A DNA stretch of 64,000 bases from Posidonia oceanica (lineage: Eukaryota > Streptophyta > Magnoliopsida > Alismatales > Posidoniaceae): positions 128,311,001 to 128,375,000 of the forward strand of contig JAZBRS010000029.1 in the NCBI GenBank assembly GCA_037176725.1. The letters run 5' to 3'. Positions 34,459 through 45,500 of this stretch are shown here, one piece after another. The translations under genes and the position numbers were made by a program. Under the pieces are notes generated by a model that was given only the letters and a program-made list of their open reading frames with translations, searched no databases and had not been told where the DNA came from. The first letter of the stretch is position 1; every line of letters starts with the position of its first letter.

Positions 34459-35189
34459 GCAATTATTGTAATTTTTTATTTTTGGGACCATGTATCTTTA
34501 TCTCTTCAAGGAAATAAATATATCTTTCATTTTTCATCCTTGTTCACATGCTTTGGACAGTGTTGAGTTCAGAAATACTCCCTGGTGGCTTTGGCATTCG
34601 TTTAAGGGCCCTTTATCAGGAATCTACAACTTAAGTCACTGTTAAAACGTAAGACGCATAGTACCATGCGTCCAATATTCCTCTGTTGGTCGTTATACGC
34701 TTCAGATGATGCGTCCAACGTTGGATGCTGATATTTGCGCATTTAACACCTCTGAACTATTCTTCTGCACAATATTGGCAAATTTGTTATTCCATCTAGG
34801 GATATTATTGCCCTTAGTCCAAAGTGACCTCTGAAAACTCAGACACGTTCCTAACATGGCTTCAGAAAACTTAGGAACAACATCTATACAATGCATGCTT
34901 TAAACCAATCTAATGCTATGAAAAGAAAAAGGTCTTAATGCAATGAAAAGTTAAGGGAAACTTAGGTTTTGAATAACAAGCATTGGCCTCAGCTTTGTTG
35001 TCTAAAGATGATATGCCAGACGAGGGACTGTCTCTTCTCGAGATCCTAGTCTTGGCTTGTAGGTGAATACCAAGTGACCGTCCTGAATAGAAGGGGTCAA
35101 GTACGACGCGGAGTCGTAAAATTTCCTAAATTTTTGTATCATTGGCCTTACTTGTTATCAGTTTCATGAAGTGATGTTGGTTGGGTAGA
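34459..35189. other. Intergenic part of D between PMD gene 1 and the T-rich array
   Basis: Hairpin arms occur at 34647-34747 (TAAGACGC, GCGTCCAA, GTTATACGC, GCGTCCAACGTTGGATGC). No coding sequence is recognised. Confidence 0.5.
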
Positions 35190-35475
35190 TTTTACCTTTT
35201 GCTATTTTTGGATTTTGCTTTTATCATTTTTTTGGATTTTTGACTTTGTCATTTTTTGGAATTTTGATTTTATCATTTTTTTTTGGATTTTTGGTTTTAT
35301 TTTTTTTGGATTTTTGACTGTCATTTTTTTGGATTTTTTATTTTATCATTTTTTTGGATTTTTGACTTTGTCATTTTTTTGGATTTTTTTATTTTATCAT
35401 TTTTTTTAGATTTTTGGTTTTATCATTTTTTTAGATGTTTGGTTTTATCATTTTTTTGGATTTTTGTAGGGGAAG
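35190..35475 (-). repeat. A-rich array after integrase in D
   Basis: On + it is TCATTTTTTTGGATTTTTG repeated about ten times; on - (element sense) it is CCAAAAAAATGATAAAA. Element C has CCAAAAAAATCATATAA units at 52950-53150 in the same position relative to integrase, so the tract is part of the shared plan. Confidence 0.7.
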
Positions 35476-35738
35476 AAGAATCTTTCAAGAAGTTGGGAAA
35501 CAGAAGACCTCATGGTTGGAAAACCTTGACAGTTTGGTCCCTTGTGCATCTCAAAGCCATCGATACTTTTGGCTTGCTTTAGCACCTAACTGCCCCTAGA
35601 CCTAGGCTTCTGGCCCTTGCCTCTAATGTGCACGGTGCAAGATGTGGGTGGACGGAAGGTGAATGTCCTATCCTAAGATGTTAGCTGAAGATTTGAAGCC
35701 TATACCCCTCCTAGTTTAAGGTTGATTCCTACTGTGCC

Positions 35739-35978
35739 TCAGTATTTTCCCAGTTTTTTTTTATAGTTTTGACTCTTGGACAGCTTCTTTGCTGCCTTCT
35801 TTTCCATTCTCTTTCTTTTCTTGCACATGGACAGCTTCTTTGATACCTTCTTTTCTTCCTCTTTTTTTTTTCTTTTTTTCTTTCTGGGTATTTTGGCAAG
35901 TAGTCTCACCCTGTTTGAGTGCTCGGCCAATGGATACTCGTTCCTCGACGGACCGAGACACTCTTCTATTTGGTACAC
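35739..35978 (-). other. Lys-rich KEAVQ repeat segment downstream of integrase in D
   Basis: In element sense it encodes KEGIKEAVHVQEKK and KEGSKEAVQESKL around the repeated text GCAAAGAAGCTGTCCA. Element C has the equivalent KEGSKEAVQ at about 52470-52500. It may be a short coding tail or a conserved RNA element; on + it reads as a Phe-rich artefact. Confidence 0.4.
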
Positions 35979-36276
35979 TCCCCTCTTTTCTACGCTTCTA
36001 AGTTTTGACTTTAAATGCCTATCCGATTTGTACTAGGGTAACGTGCCTGACTCAAGAGATGTGTGCAGACTTGTTGTTCATGAATTGGGAGGGGGCTCCT
36101 TATGATTTGCCTCTATCTCAGTGTCGGACCATTTTCCCTCCTTCTCCCACAAGGTGTTTGTAAGGTGAGCTTAAGGTATGACTCTTAGGCTTTGGGAACA
36201 ATAGGTCCTCAAGCACGGGTAGTTTAATGGCTCAGTGTGCATGTCAAGGGTAGTACCTCTTGAGGTGCAGTGCATT
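35979..36276. other. Non-coding spacer between the D integrase and the KEAVQ segment
   Basis: Nothing recognised on either strand. Confidence 0.4.
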
Positions 36277-37440
36277 TCAGGGATATTCAAGCCTAGTGCC
36301 ATCCTCTTTGGCCAAACAATAGGCATTGCCCGGATATGCCTCAACCACCAAGTATGGTCCTTCCCAATTTGGTCTTAGTTTCCTATGCTTGCGAGGAAGG
36401 ATTTTTTTAAGCACCCATTCACCAATATTGAATTTACGTTCAATTACTTTCCTCTTATATGCTCTTGCATGTCGTTCTTGGTAGAGGCATGCGTGCTCAG
36501 CTGCTTGCAACCGTTTCTCATCTAGGAAATCCAACTGTAGACTTAATAATTGCCTCTTATCCTCGGCATTTATCTCATCGTCAAGTTGTACCCTACATGA
36601 GGGGACCATGATCTCAAATGGGACTACTGTCTCTATACCATAAGTAAGCGCAAACGGGGTTTGATCCGTAGGCGTTCTTATGGAGGTTCAATAGGCCCAT
36701 AAGGTATCAATTAGCTTATCTGTCCAATCATGTCCCTTGGCTCCTCCTACCGTTTTCTTAAGGATTCGGATTAACGTTTTATTAGTAGCTTCAGCTTGCC
36801 CATGACCTTAGGGGTAATATGGCCATGAATGATGCAATTCAATCTTAAACTTCTTACAGAGTTTTTTGAAGTCTTGGGATACGAAGATTGCGCCATTGTC
36901 TGCTACTAGTTTCCTTGGGATCCCGAACCTTAAAAGGATATTTTTCCGTACGAACTTGCAAAGATTTGAAGCTTTGATCTCAGTGAACGCTTCTACTTCA
37001 GTCCATTTGGTGAAGTACTCAATGGCTATGAGTATGAACCTATTCTGCTTTTCGGTGTCGAAGGGTCCTACGACATCAAATGCTCACATGCAGAAAGGCC
37101 ATACTGCTTGAGTCAGATTTAACTCTGACGCTGGCGCATGTATTCTGTTTGCATGTATCTGGCACTGCCTACACCTTCTCACCTTGTTTGCACAATCTGC
37201 CTCCATTGTAGGCCAGTAGTACCCTCTGCGCAGTATCATTTTTGCCATGAACTGAGAACTGATGTGTCCTCCACATATGCCTTCATGCATTTCTCCGATG
37301 ATAAGTCCTTATAAGTGACGCAGCATAGTTCTATTCTACTGAAAGACCTTTTGAAAAGGACTCCGGCTCTCATGAAGTATCTTGTGGCCATCCTCCTAAC
37401 TGCTTCTCTGTCTTGTGAAGTTGCATAATGGGGGAAGGTC
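36277..37440 (-). pseudogene. Integrase of element D
   Basis: 37290-37084 carries the HHCC zinc region (GGHISSQFMAKMILRRGYYW, ADCANKVRRCRQCQIHANR). The core follows with FTKWTEVEAF, VADNGAIFVS (second acidic residue) and GHGQAEATNKTL (third), then 36609-36277 has the C-terminal barrel with GEWVLKKILPR and WEGPYLVVEAYPGNAYCL. At least one frame change lies between 37458 and 37290 and stops interrupt the core (for example near 36809 in YYP*GHG). The catalytic residues seen are intact. Confidence 0.85.
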
Positions 37441-40037
37441 CCGTCTTGGATGTAGTTCTAGATGTCAAAGAACCACAGGTTCCCGTCATCCTCTATGTTG
37501 TAGCAAACTTCAAACTTGGTTGCCTTTGATTCCCCAATTTTCTGTCTAAGCTCCACGGCCCACGACTCAGTTGAGTCAATGGCAGGTGTCCTGTGTTGCT
37601 GTACCATTATTGTTTGCTCCCGGATATTGATGGGGAACTCAATTGAGGAAGCCAATGAAGCAAGAGCATCTGCTAGCAGGTTATGACTCCGGAGGGTATG
37701 GACATACACTACCTGCTGAAACCGAGCCAATAGGAGGTAAGCAATGCTTTTGTACTCTTCTAGCCTTGGGTTGAGGGTTCTATATTTGTTCAGAATTTGC
37801 CTTAGAACCAACTGGGAGTCTCCGATGAGTTTTAACCGCTTTGCCCCTAGCTCAAGTGCTAGGCGTAATCTGAGGATCAAGGCCTTGTATTCTGCAACAT
37901 TGTTAGTGTTTGCGGTGAAATTTAGCTGCACAACTCGAGAGATGAGAACACCTTCTGGAGTGACAAGTGCTACTCCGATGCCTGCCCCTTGTCTGTTGAG
38001 TGCTCCATTAAAATAGAGAGTCCACTATTTAGTGGGAGACTCTATAGCTTGTATTTCCAGTATCTCCTCATCGGGGAAGTCTGTTCGGACTGGTTGATAA
38101 TCTTCTATAGGTAATCCTACCAAGTGATCTGCAATGGCTTGCCCCTTGACCGCTTTCTGAGGAACATATTGTAGGTCAAATTCAGTGAGGAGGAGCTGCC
38201 ATCTTGCCAACCTTCCAGAGAGGGCTGGTTTCTCGAACATGTATTTGATTGGGTCCATCTTGATGATATAACAGACTTTATGAGCTAGGAAGTAGTGTCT
38301 TAGCTTTTGAGATGCCCATACCAAGGCCAAGCAGTGCTTTTCTATGGCTGTATACTTCTCTTCATAATCCAGGAAGGTTCTACTGAGGTAGTAGATAGCC
38401 TTTTCCTTCTTTCCATCCTCACCATGTTGAGCTAGAACTACTCCTATTGATGATGCGGTGACTGCCACATAGAGCAACAAAGGCTTCCCTGATATAGGCG
38501 CTGATAAGACTAGGGGATTCATGAGGTATGCTTTGAGCTCATCAAAAGCTTTCTAGCATTTCTCATCCCAAGTAAATTCCCTTCCTACTTTTAATAACTC
38601 ATAGAACAGCTTACATCGGTCGGCGTGTTGTGAGGTAAATCTTCTGATGAACTGCAAGTAGCCGATAAGTCCTCTGAGCTCCTTGATGTTTTGGGGCAGA
38701 GGCATCTGTGCTATTGCTCTAGCCTTCTGTGGGTCCACATCGATTCCTCTTTTACTGATGATGAAGCCCAGTAGCTTCCCGGCAGTTACCCCAAACATGC
38801 ACTTCTTCGGGTTCATTTTTAGCTGATATTGCCTTGCTCTGCTCAATACCCTTCTCAGTGCTTTGAAGTGCCCTTCCCTTGTCCTTGATTTGACCAAGAT
38901 GTCGTCAACGTACACTTCCATGCAATCGTGCATCATGTCGTGGAAGATGGCCATCATTGCTCTCTGATATGTTGCGCCGGCGTTCTTGAGACCAAATGGC
39001 ATGACTACATAGCAGTATGTCCCCCATGGCGTGATGAACGACGTCTTCTCTTGGTCTTCCTCTGCTAGTTTGATTTGGTTGTAACCGGAGAAACCATCCA
39101 TGAAAGATAGCATCTCAAATCCTGCTGTATTGTCCACTAGCAAGTCAATATGTGGCAAAGGGAAGTCGTCTTTGGGACAAGCGGCGTTGAGGTTGTGATA
39201 GTCAATGCAAATCCGAACTTTCCCATCCTTCTTGGCCACTAGCACTATATTTAAGACCCAGCTGGGGTACACAACCACCCTGATGAACTTTGAATTGTGG
39301 AGTTTGTCAATTTCTTCTTTGACTTTAAGTGCGAGCTCTGGCCTTAATCACCGTAATTTCTACTTGACGAGTTTTGCTCCAGAGTTTAGTAGAAGCAGGT
39401 GTTCCACTAGTGCTGATTGTAGGCCAGGCATGTCCTCGTACTTGAAGGCCAATACATCCATGAACTCCCTCAAGATTTGCACCATTTCCTCCCGTTCTTT
39501 TGGGCTCAAACTTGCACTTATGAGTATTGGTTTTGGCTCTTTTGTAGTCCCCAGATTGACCTCCACGGTCTCTTCTTCGGCTGCCTTTGTTTGCTCATCA
39601 TATTTGTCCATGAGGTGCTTAAGGAGGTCTGAGTCGGCTTCCTGATCTTCTTCCTCATCTCTACAGCTAACCAGCTCGTATGCCTCTATCCCTGCACACT
39701 TCCCAAACCGGTCAAATTCTTCTATTAGGAAGACCATGTTAGCAGTAGCTAGCTCCTGAGGCAATGCCTCCATGTATTGACACACGTGCACAGTCTTGGA
39801 AGCGGTGGTTGAGGTTGACCGCGAGCTGCTAGAGATAACATGGTGATCCTCTCCCTTATTGAATACAGAAAGTAAATTACTTTTATTCCTAGGAAATGAA
39901 AATAATGCGGAATTAAATAAAGTTTTATTTACAGAATGTAGGGGGATGCCCCTAGAGTTACCTCCATCGGTAGAGGTAGGAGCCTTCCTTGGCGGGCTCA
40001 TCATTGTCGACGTTCCCTCCATCTTCGAAAGGCTCAT
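37441..40037 (-). pseudogene. RT-RNase H-archaeal RNase H of element D
   Basis: All in one frame. LPQELATANMVFLIEE and the acidic lead (39800-39600) precede RT with VRICIDYHNLN (Arg to His in the usual DYRNLN), FMDGFSGYNQIKLAEED and YVDD at 38912-38901. RNase H 1: YLSRTFLDYEEKYTAIEKHC. Second RNase H: LYFNGALN (first Asp changed to Asn), NVAEYKALILRLRLAL, GDSQLVLRQ and ADALASLAS. Stops: after GAKLVK (39360), near 38553, 38025 and 37458. Confidence 0.9.
39835..39955 (-). other. Candidate intron between protease and RT in D
   Basis: On -, donor-like GATGGAG|GTAACT near 39960, AT-rich body (TTTAATTCCGCATTATTTTC), and acceptor-like TTATCTCTAG near 39840. Ogre elements are known to splice an intron between PRO and RT. 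The aligned place in C is 48404-48612. The frame is open through it in D, so splicing is not required here. Coordinates are approximate. Confidence 0.3.
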
Positions 40038-40127
40038 GATCTACCCTTGGGTCAGGGTCAATTTCAGGCTTTGAGGCTGCAGACCTTCAGAGAGATTCAC
40101 CGTGAGGCGGCGAACCCTGTCTACGAG

Positions 40128-40532
40128 TCATTGCAACTTGCGTAGAGTTTGCCCCGGCCTTTGCTCCAAAGAGGAAGAGATGTTTGGAGCTGGAGGAAGC
40201 GGAGGCTTGGAAGCGGCAGTGTCGGAAGAAGAGGGAGAAGAAGGAGAAAGAGTTGGCTTGTCCGGAGGTTCGGGGGCTGGTGCGCCTAACAGTGGTGGCG
40301 GCAAAGTTGCAGTCTGACCTTCGTGAGGCTCTGCTGGCAACTCTACTGCAGTCTGACCTTCGTGAGGCTCTACTACTACAGTTTGACCTTCATGAGGCTC
40401 TGCTATTGACTCCCTTGCAGTCTGACCTTCATGAGGCTCTGCTGGCAATTCTAGTGTTTGGAGTAAGCCAGAAATGTTTTCATCGGCTGTGTCCTCTGCA
40501 CTTTGGAGAGTGTGTTTGGTTGATTTCGTCAA
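40128..40532 (-). pseudogene. Linker of element D with EPHEGQT repeats
   Basis: In the same frame as protease 2 and RT. It holds four copies of (A/V)EPHEGQT spaced about 10-13 residues, then a Pro/Ser-rich stretch (PPPLLGAPAPEPPDKPTLSP). The DNA repeat is CTTCATGAGGCTCTGCT-like on + (40316-40445). No domain is recognised. It occupies the place of the 159-bp repeats of C. Confidence 0.6.
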
Positions 40533-40639
40533 AATAATATTTCCCAGTGGGGATGAATTCGGATTGAAGCTCCTTACACTGGTGAAATGTCCTTGTAGAT
40601 TCCACTGTAATGGCCGTCCGTCGGGGAACTAGTCGAAAC

Positions 40640-41348
40640 CGAGTCCTCCCTTCCCTTCTCTGTCACAAGCCTTTACCGGCTCCTTCGTTCCTTTTCCTTC
40701 TGGGCCTAAGCCCTGGCCTTCCTTGTAGCCAATTCTCCTCATGATCTCCTATCCCACACTCATGGAGGGTCTTCTGCTTTTTGAGGGTTCCTTCTTCTTG
40801 TGAAATAGCCTGGGCTTGACCCACTTGTCTCTTAGCTCAACCATAGATACTATGTTCATGCCCTTGTCGACACGGGTCGGCTTTTCTCGCACACTGAACT
40901 GGTGCGCCAGGTATATCACATTTGCCTCTGCTTCTTGGCCTGGTATGTCCCCTGCTATTTTGATGATTTTCCCACTGTGTGGGAATTTTAGGCATTGGTG
41001 CTGAGAAGATGATACTCCTTTTAAACTGTCCAGCCACTGTCGCCCCAGGATGATCTGATATGGGACATTTATGTATATGATGATTAGTTGGGTTAGAACC
41101 TGGGTTGGTCCTATTCCTATCATTGTGGTCCACTTGCCGTGTGCTTTTCTTTTGCTGTCATCATACCCGGCAATCGTCATATCAATGGGGGTCAAGGAAG
41201 CCTCATTCACATCCAAGGCTCGTATTGTATTTAACGAGCAAATGTTCATTAATGCACCAGTATCTACGAGCACTTCAGAAATTAAGTGAATGTTTATAGA
41301 AATGGTTACATTCAATGGTGCTTTTCTCCTCTCTATTGGTGCTAACTC
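40640..41348 (-). pseudogene. Protease 2 and G-patch of element D (part after the C insertion)
   Basis: 41315-40749: NVTISINIHLISEVLVDTGA, with the catalytic DTGA, then NICSLNTIRAL, and YQIILGRQWLDSLKGVSSSQ. After one stop (about 40755) a G-patch follows: EIMRRIGYKEGQGLGPEGKG then GLGFD. The start of this domain lies at 62950-62700; both pieces stay in the same frame across the C insertion when its TSD is allowed for. Confidence 0.8.
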
Positions 41349-41353
41349 ACTAT
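41349..41353. other. TSD of element C, left copy (ACTAT)
   Basis: ACTAT precedes TGTAGATATCC. The right copy at 62700-62704 is GCTAT, one transition different. The element D reading frame (S-E-L-A) supports ACTAT as the original. Confidence 0.8.
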
Positions 41354-42842
41354 TGTAGATATCCTATTTTCGCATTTCTGAGAGTTCTTTTGAGGGTAGA
41401 AACCTTGAGGCGCCCCAAATCTCGTGCCTAAGTTTGATAACACATATTCCAGATTTTCCTGGACTTCTTTAAAGCATCACTTGATCCTACCTAGACTCAG
41501 GTTGTTGGCTGTGGCAGAGCTAACTCGCTCGGGCTCGTAACAAGTCTGAGTACCCTGGGTATCCTTCATTTCTACTCAGATTTAAAATTAGATTTGAGTT
41601 AACAGAGATGCTTCCTTGATTTCATAGACTATCTGTAGTTTCCCAGCCTTCTATCTTGTAGCCACTTGGGGAGGCGACTCATATAGTGGCCGCCTAAAGC
41701 GGCGACTATAACTGTTGCCCATTTCCCAGCCGACTTCTCTAGAAGCCATCTGAGGAGGCGGCTCAGTTAGAAGTCATCTCAGGAGGCGACCCATGTGGAC
41801 GTCACCTGGAAAGGTGACTGGGCGATCGTGGGCAGTGGTTGCTCCCCACTATCCCCTCAACCCTCAGGCGCCAGCTCATCAGGCGGCGGAGCGGTTGTGG
41901 AACCGCCTCGGTCTTCCCCACAATCCTTGACCATCAGGCGTCACTCTATGCGGCGACTAGCAATCGTGGCTCCTTTTGAACCACTTTTCCACAGTTATTT
42001 CCCACTCTCCCCTCGACCGTTAGGCGCCAGCTCATGCGGCGACTAACAGTCGTGGCCTCGTTCCCCGGTCGTCCCACATTTTGACTGAGCAGTTGCTAGC
42101 CTAAGTCGCCATTTCAACCGGCGACTAACCCTAACTGCCAGTTTTCTAGAACTTTCTGAGCTCCAACTGTCCCCACACCCCTAGAGTCTATAAATAGACC
42201 CCCTAGGTTGGTGGTTTGAGGGTCGGAATTTTTGAGAGAGAAATCCCCCCCCAGAGAGGAATTTCCAAAAGAGACAGAGCCCCGTCAGTTGTGAGCCACC
42301 TTCAGAGAGCTAGATTTCCAATCTAGAAACTCTATCTCCTCTCCCAATAGGCTACCAACCTGAGCTTCTACCTCCGATCTCGGAAATCGTCAGCTACGCT
42401 GGAGCTCCGACCGTGCTTCCTTCCTACCTCATTGCACACAGCATAAGGGTGAAAGGAAGTATGTTCCTCCAATCTAATTTCTTATTGCATCTCTTTACAT
42501 TCCTTAGCATAGGACCATAGCATATGCATATGGGGAACAACCCTCGGTAAGTATTTGTTTTCTTTTAGTTATGTCGTTTCATTCATTTCTGTTACTGACT
42601 ACTACACTTAAGCTAATTTAAATCTATGTTGTTTTGTTTTGAAGGAAAGGAAGGAATTCATGTAGCACGAGGAAGCTGCTAAACGACATCCTGCCGTCGA
42701 TCTAATGGTCCGAGGACCCACATCATCATAATCTCCCCCTAGGTGTCTTGTCTGCCCAAAGGTGAGTGGCGATCACAACCAAAGCTGTCGACGTCGTGGA
42801 AGCGTCGGCATCTTCAACTCACCCCCCAATTCCGCATCCACA
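41354..42842 (+). mobile_element. 5' LTR of element C, 1489 bp
   Basis: It begins TGTAGATATCC and ends CGCATCCACA. TATAAATA is at 42189-42196. Hairpin words AGTCGCC/GGCGACT cluster at 41660-42126. PBS-like TGGCGATCAC is at 42767, 76 bp inside the end. No TGG-type PBS is seen immediately after the LTR (next bases GATCAAGATCTCAAGG). Confidence 0.9.
41660..42196 (+). promoter_or_regulatory. LTR promoter of C: GGCGACT-word hairpins then TATAAATA
   Basis: Hairpins include GTCACCT-GGAA-AGGTGAC at 41801-41818 and AGTCGCC-n9-GGCGACT at 42104-42126. TATAAATA starts 62 bp after the last arm. The 3' LTR repeats this (last arm ends 61983, TATA 62046-62053, gap 62 bp). Confidence 0.65.
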
Positions 42843-43618
42843 GATCAAGATCTCAAGGTGTCCCAAGTATTGTTATTGGCTTCTCTCTCTCCCTGAGCCA
42901 ATAGTGAAACTTGGTAGATACTTTACACCTCAGTACTTTGTGTTTACTTCTTGCTTTATGGTTTGTTAAGTGCCGAGCCTAAGGACAGAATCCTCGGTGG
43001 AGGGTCCCTCTTTAGAGAGACAAGTCCCCCATCTAGGCCCCTCTTGGTGGACCCTAGCGAAGGTCAAGGAAAAGTACCTTAAAGCCAACCAATCCCAGTT
43101 ACTTGTGACCCACGCAGGTTTAATTAATCAATCCATTAATTAAACACTTAAACAAGTAAAAGCAATGCATTGTTTGAAACCTGCTCTCATTTTCTTTCCT
43201 GACTGTGCGTGGTCTGTCCAAGACAGACCTGGTTTGCTGACTGAACAAAGGGAACAGCCGCCTTTTCAGGAGGCGCCTCGCTGAGCCGCTGGTGAAATCG
43301 GCGACTTATCCGGCCGCCTGTAAAACAGGCGACTATCAGGGACCTTACGTTTCAGTGCATTGCTTGCAGGGATTATGCACATTACTGATCACAGGGCTAT
43401 AAGCACAAACTATTTCAATTTCTGTTAATTTTTTTAAATTCCATCGAGTCAGTATTAATTAGTGTTCCTTGAGTCTGTAATTTCTTCTTTTATCTTCTGT
43501 AATAGTCTAGAAAGGCAAAAGCAAAAAAAAAACAAAAAGAAAAGACAAAAGCAAAAAAGAGAAAAAAAAGAAAAAAGGAAAAAGCAAAAGAAAAAGAAAG
43601 TACAAAAAGAAAAGGACA
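42843..43618 (+). other. Leader of element C
   Basis: Non-coding. A GGCGACT-word cluster is at 43247-43345, with CGCCTG-TAAAA-CAGGCG at 43315-43331. A purine tract of AAAAGCAAAAAAGAGAAA type at 43499-43615 immediately precedes gag, as in A. Confidence 0.6.
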
Positions 43619-45500
43619 ATGGAGCACATGAGCACGTCTTCAATCTCTACCTCCATGGCACAGCAAGGCCTAGGCCTGGATGGGTCTTTCTTCAGAGGCT
43701 CAACCTCACAGACAGAAGGGCCAGGAACTCCCAGCTTCTCACGAGCCGCCGACCGGCGAAGATTCCCACACGCCTCCATCCCCTTCGATTACCACACTGA
43801 TGCAAATGAAGAAGGAGGGGAGGCGGATCAGTCCTGAGCAATGAACATCCCGCCCGAGGTCACACGTCCCGAGGCGACTTCTAACGTTGTGCCTCCTGTT
43901 GTGACTACCTCCTACCCAACTAAGGAGGAGACCTACGAGGTCTGGCAATCCTTGGCTCAACAACAACATTTCACGCACACAAGTCCACAAACCTCCAACC
44001 TCCAAGAACACCACAACCACCTATTCCATACGCCCGTCTACACACACGCCATACCTAACCCTGCCTTCTCTAAGCAAGGCTCCTATCCACCATACCACAT
44101 GACGCCCACCTACCCTTATATCTATCCAACTCCGCCATACGCAACCCTATACCTACCACAACCTCCCGCTAACACGCCATACTATCCCACTCCACCTCCA
44201 CCATCGTTTTTCCATCCACAACAACATCCCATTAACGCACCTTACTACCCTACACGACCCCAATCATTATTCTTCCATCCACAACATAACCCATCACCAC
44301 CACCATTCCCACAGACACACCAGCACCCGAGCCAGGGGCATTACGCCGCACCAGGGACTGATCTTAAGAGGATGATTGCCGAAGCGCTAACGGAGGCCGG
44401 AGTCACTTCAAAGACGCCCATCGACTACAACATCTCCAAGTTCCCTCACTTTGCCCTTCCCCTAGGGTTTAAAATGCCAAAAATGAGGAGATATAACGGT
44501 ACAGAGGATCCCAGGAACCACATAGCTGCCTTCACTATGGATACTCTGCCATATCGCTATGACGCCGGGCTCACTGCATATCGCTTCTTCAAGACGCTTG
44601 AGGGAGAAGCCTTAAAGTGGTTTGACACCCTGACTTCCTATGATCTACAAGATTTTAGGATAATTGAGGAGAAATTTCTAAATCAGTATAGTCACCAGTT
44701 GCCACACAAACCCACTGCAGGCGACCTCACAGTTGAGAAGATGAGGTCAAATGAGGACTTCGTCACCTTCGCTAGCCGGTGGAGGGACATGGCCGCTAGG
44801 TCGGAGTGCTACATACCTGAAGGCCAAGCCGTGGAAATAATCGCAAGAAATACCATGGGAGCATTCAGAGCTGGACTGTTGGTAAGTGACTTCCACACCT
44901 ATCCACAGTTATATGAGCGGGCCGCCAAGGTAATGAGGAACAGAGAAGAGCTGCCATTCCTGGAGCTCGAAGCAAAAAGCCAGAAGAAGACTGCGGGACA
45001 TACAATAGAAGGTGTCACTGGCAACATGGCACAACTAACCACGCAGCATCAAAGGAGATGGAAAGGGCAACCCTTCCAGTAGCCTCAATATCAAGTGGAA
45101 CAACAGAGGCAGCCATTCCAACAGTTCCAACCCCAGCACTCTAATCCCCCAGTAAATGCCCAACAGGGGAAGAACAACGGTCAATACAATGCACCATTGT
45201 AAGGGCAGAGGGACTACCATAATGTTCCTCCTCCACAGGCACCTAGAGGACCAAGGAGACAAAGCTACCCACCACTTCCAGAGACGATCCCAGACATCTT
45301 CAGGATGCTGATCGAAAGTGGGGACTTACAACTCCCAGTGCCGAAGCCTAATGCTCCCAATGCAAACATGTCCAAGTACTGTGCATACCACCAGAAAAAC
45401 GGGCACACACTTGAAGAATGTTATGTGTTAAAAGATCGAATATATGATCTAAACGATAAGGGAGAAATAATGTAGTCAGCCCTCAAGGACAGATTAAAAG
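43619..45500 (+). pseudogene. gag of element C
   Basis: 43619-43837 (start MEHMSTSSISTSMAQQ) and 43841-45082 are in one frame separated by a TGA, so probably one Gag. The N-terminal half is Pro/Tyr/His-rich (YPTPPPPSFFHPQ). The capsid domain runs from about residue 195 of the second segment: FPHFALPLGFKMPKMRRYNG, EGEALKWFDTL, EEKFLNQYSHQL, FVTFASRWRDMAARSECYIP. After TAG at 45080 and TAA at 45199 the frame continues to a zinc knuckle, CAYHQKNGHTLEEC (about 45378-45420), complete with CxxH and GH-x4-C. A third stop is at 45473. Confidence 0.9.

Noticed and set aside
35215..36036. Phe-rich frames resembling membrane proteins on +
   Set aside because: Translation of T-rich arrays; the conserved element-sense reading is on the other strand.
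43455..43779. Hydrophobic Phe/Leu-rich frames on - at 43455-43779
   Set aside because: Antisense of the A/G-rich purine tract before gag.
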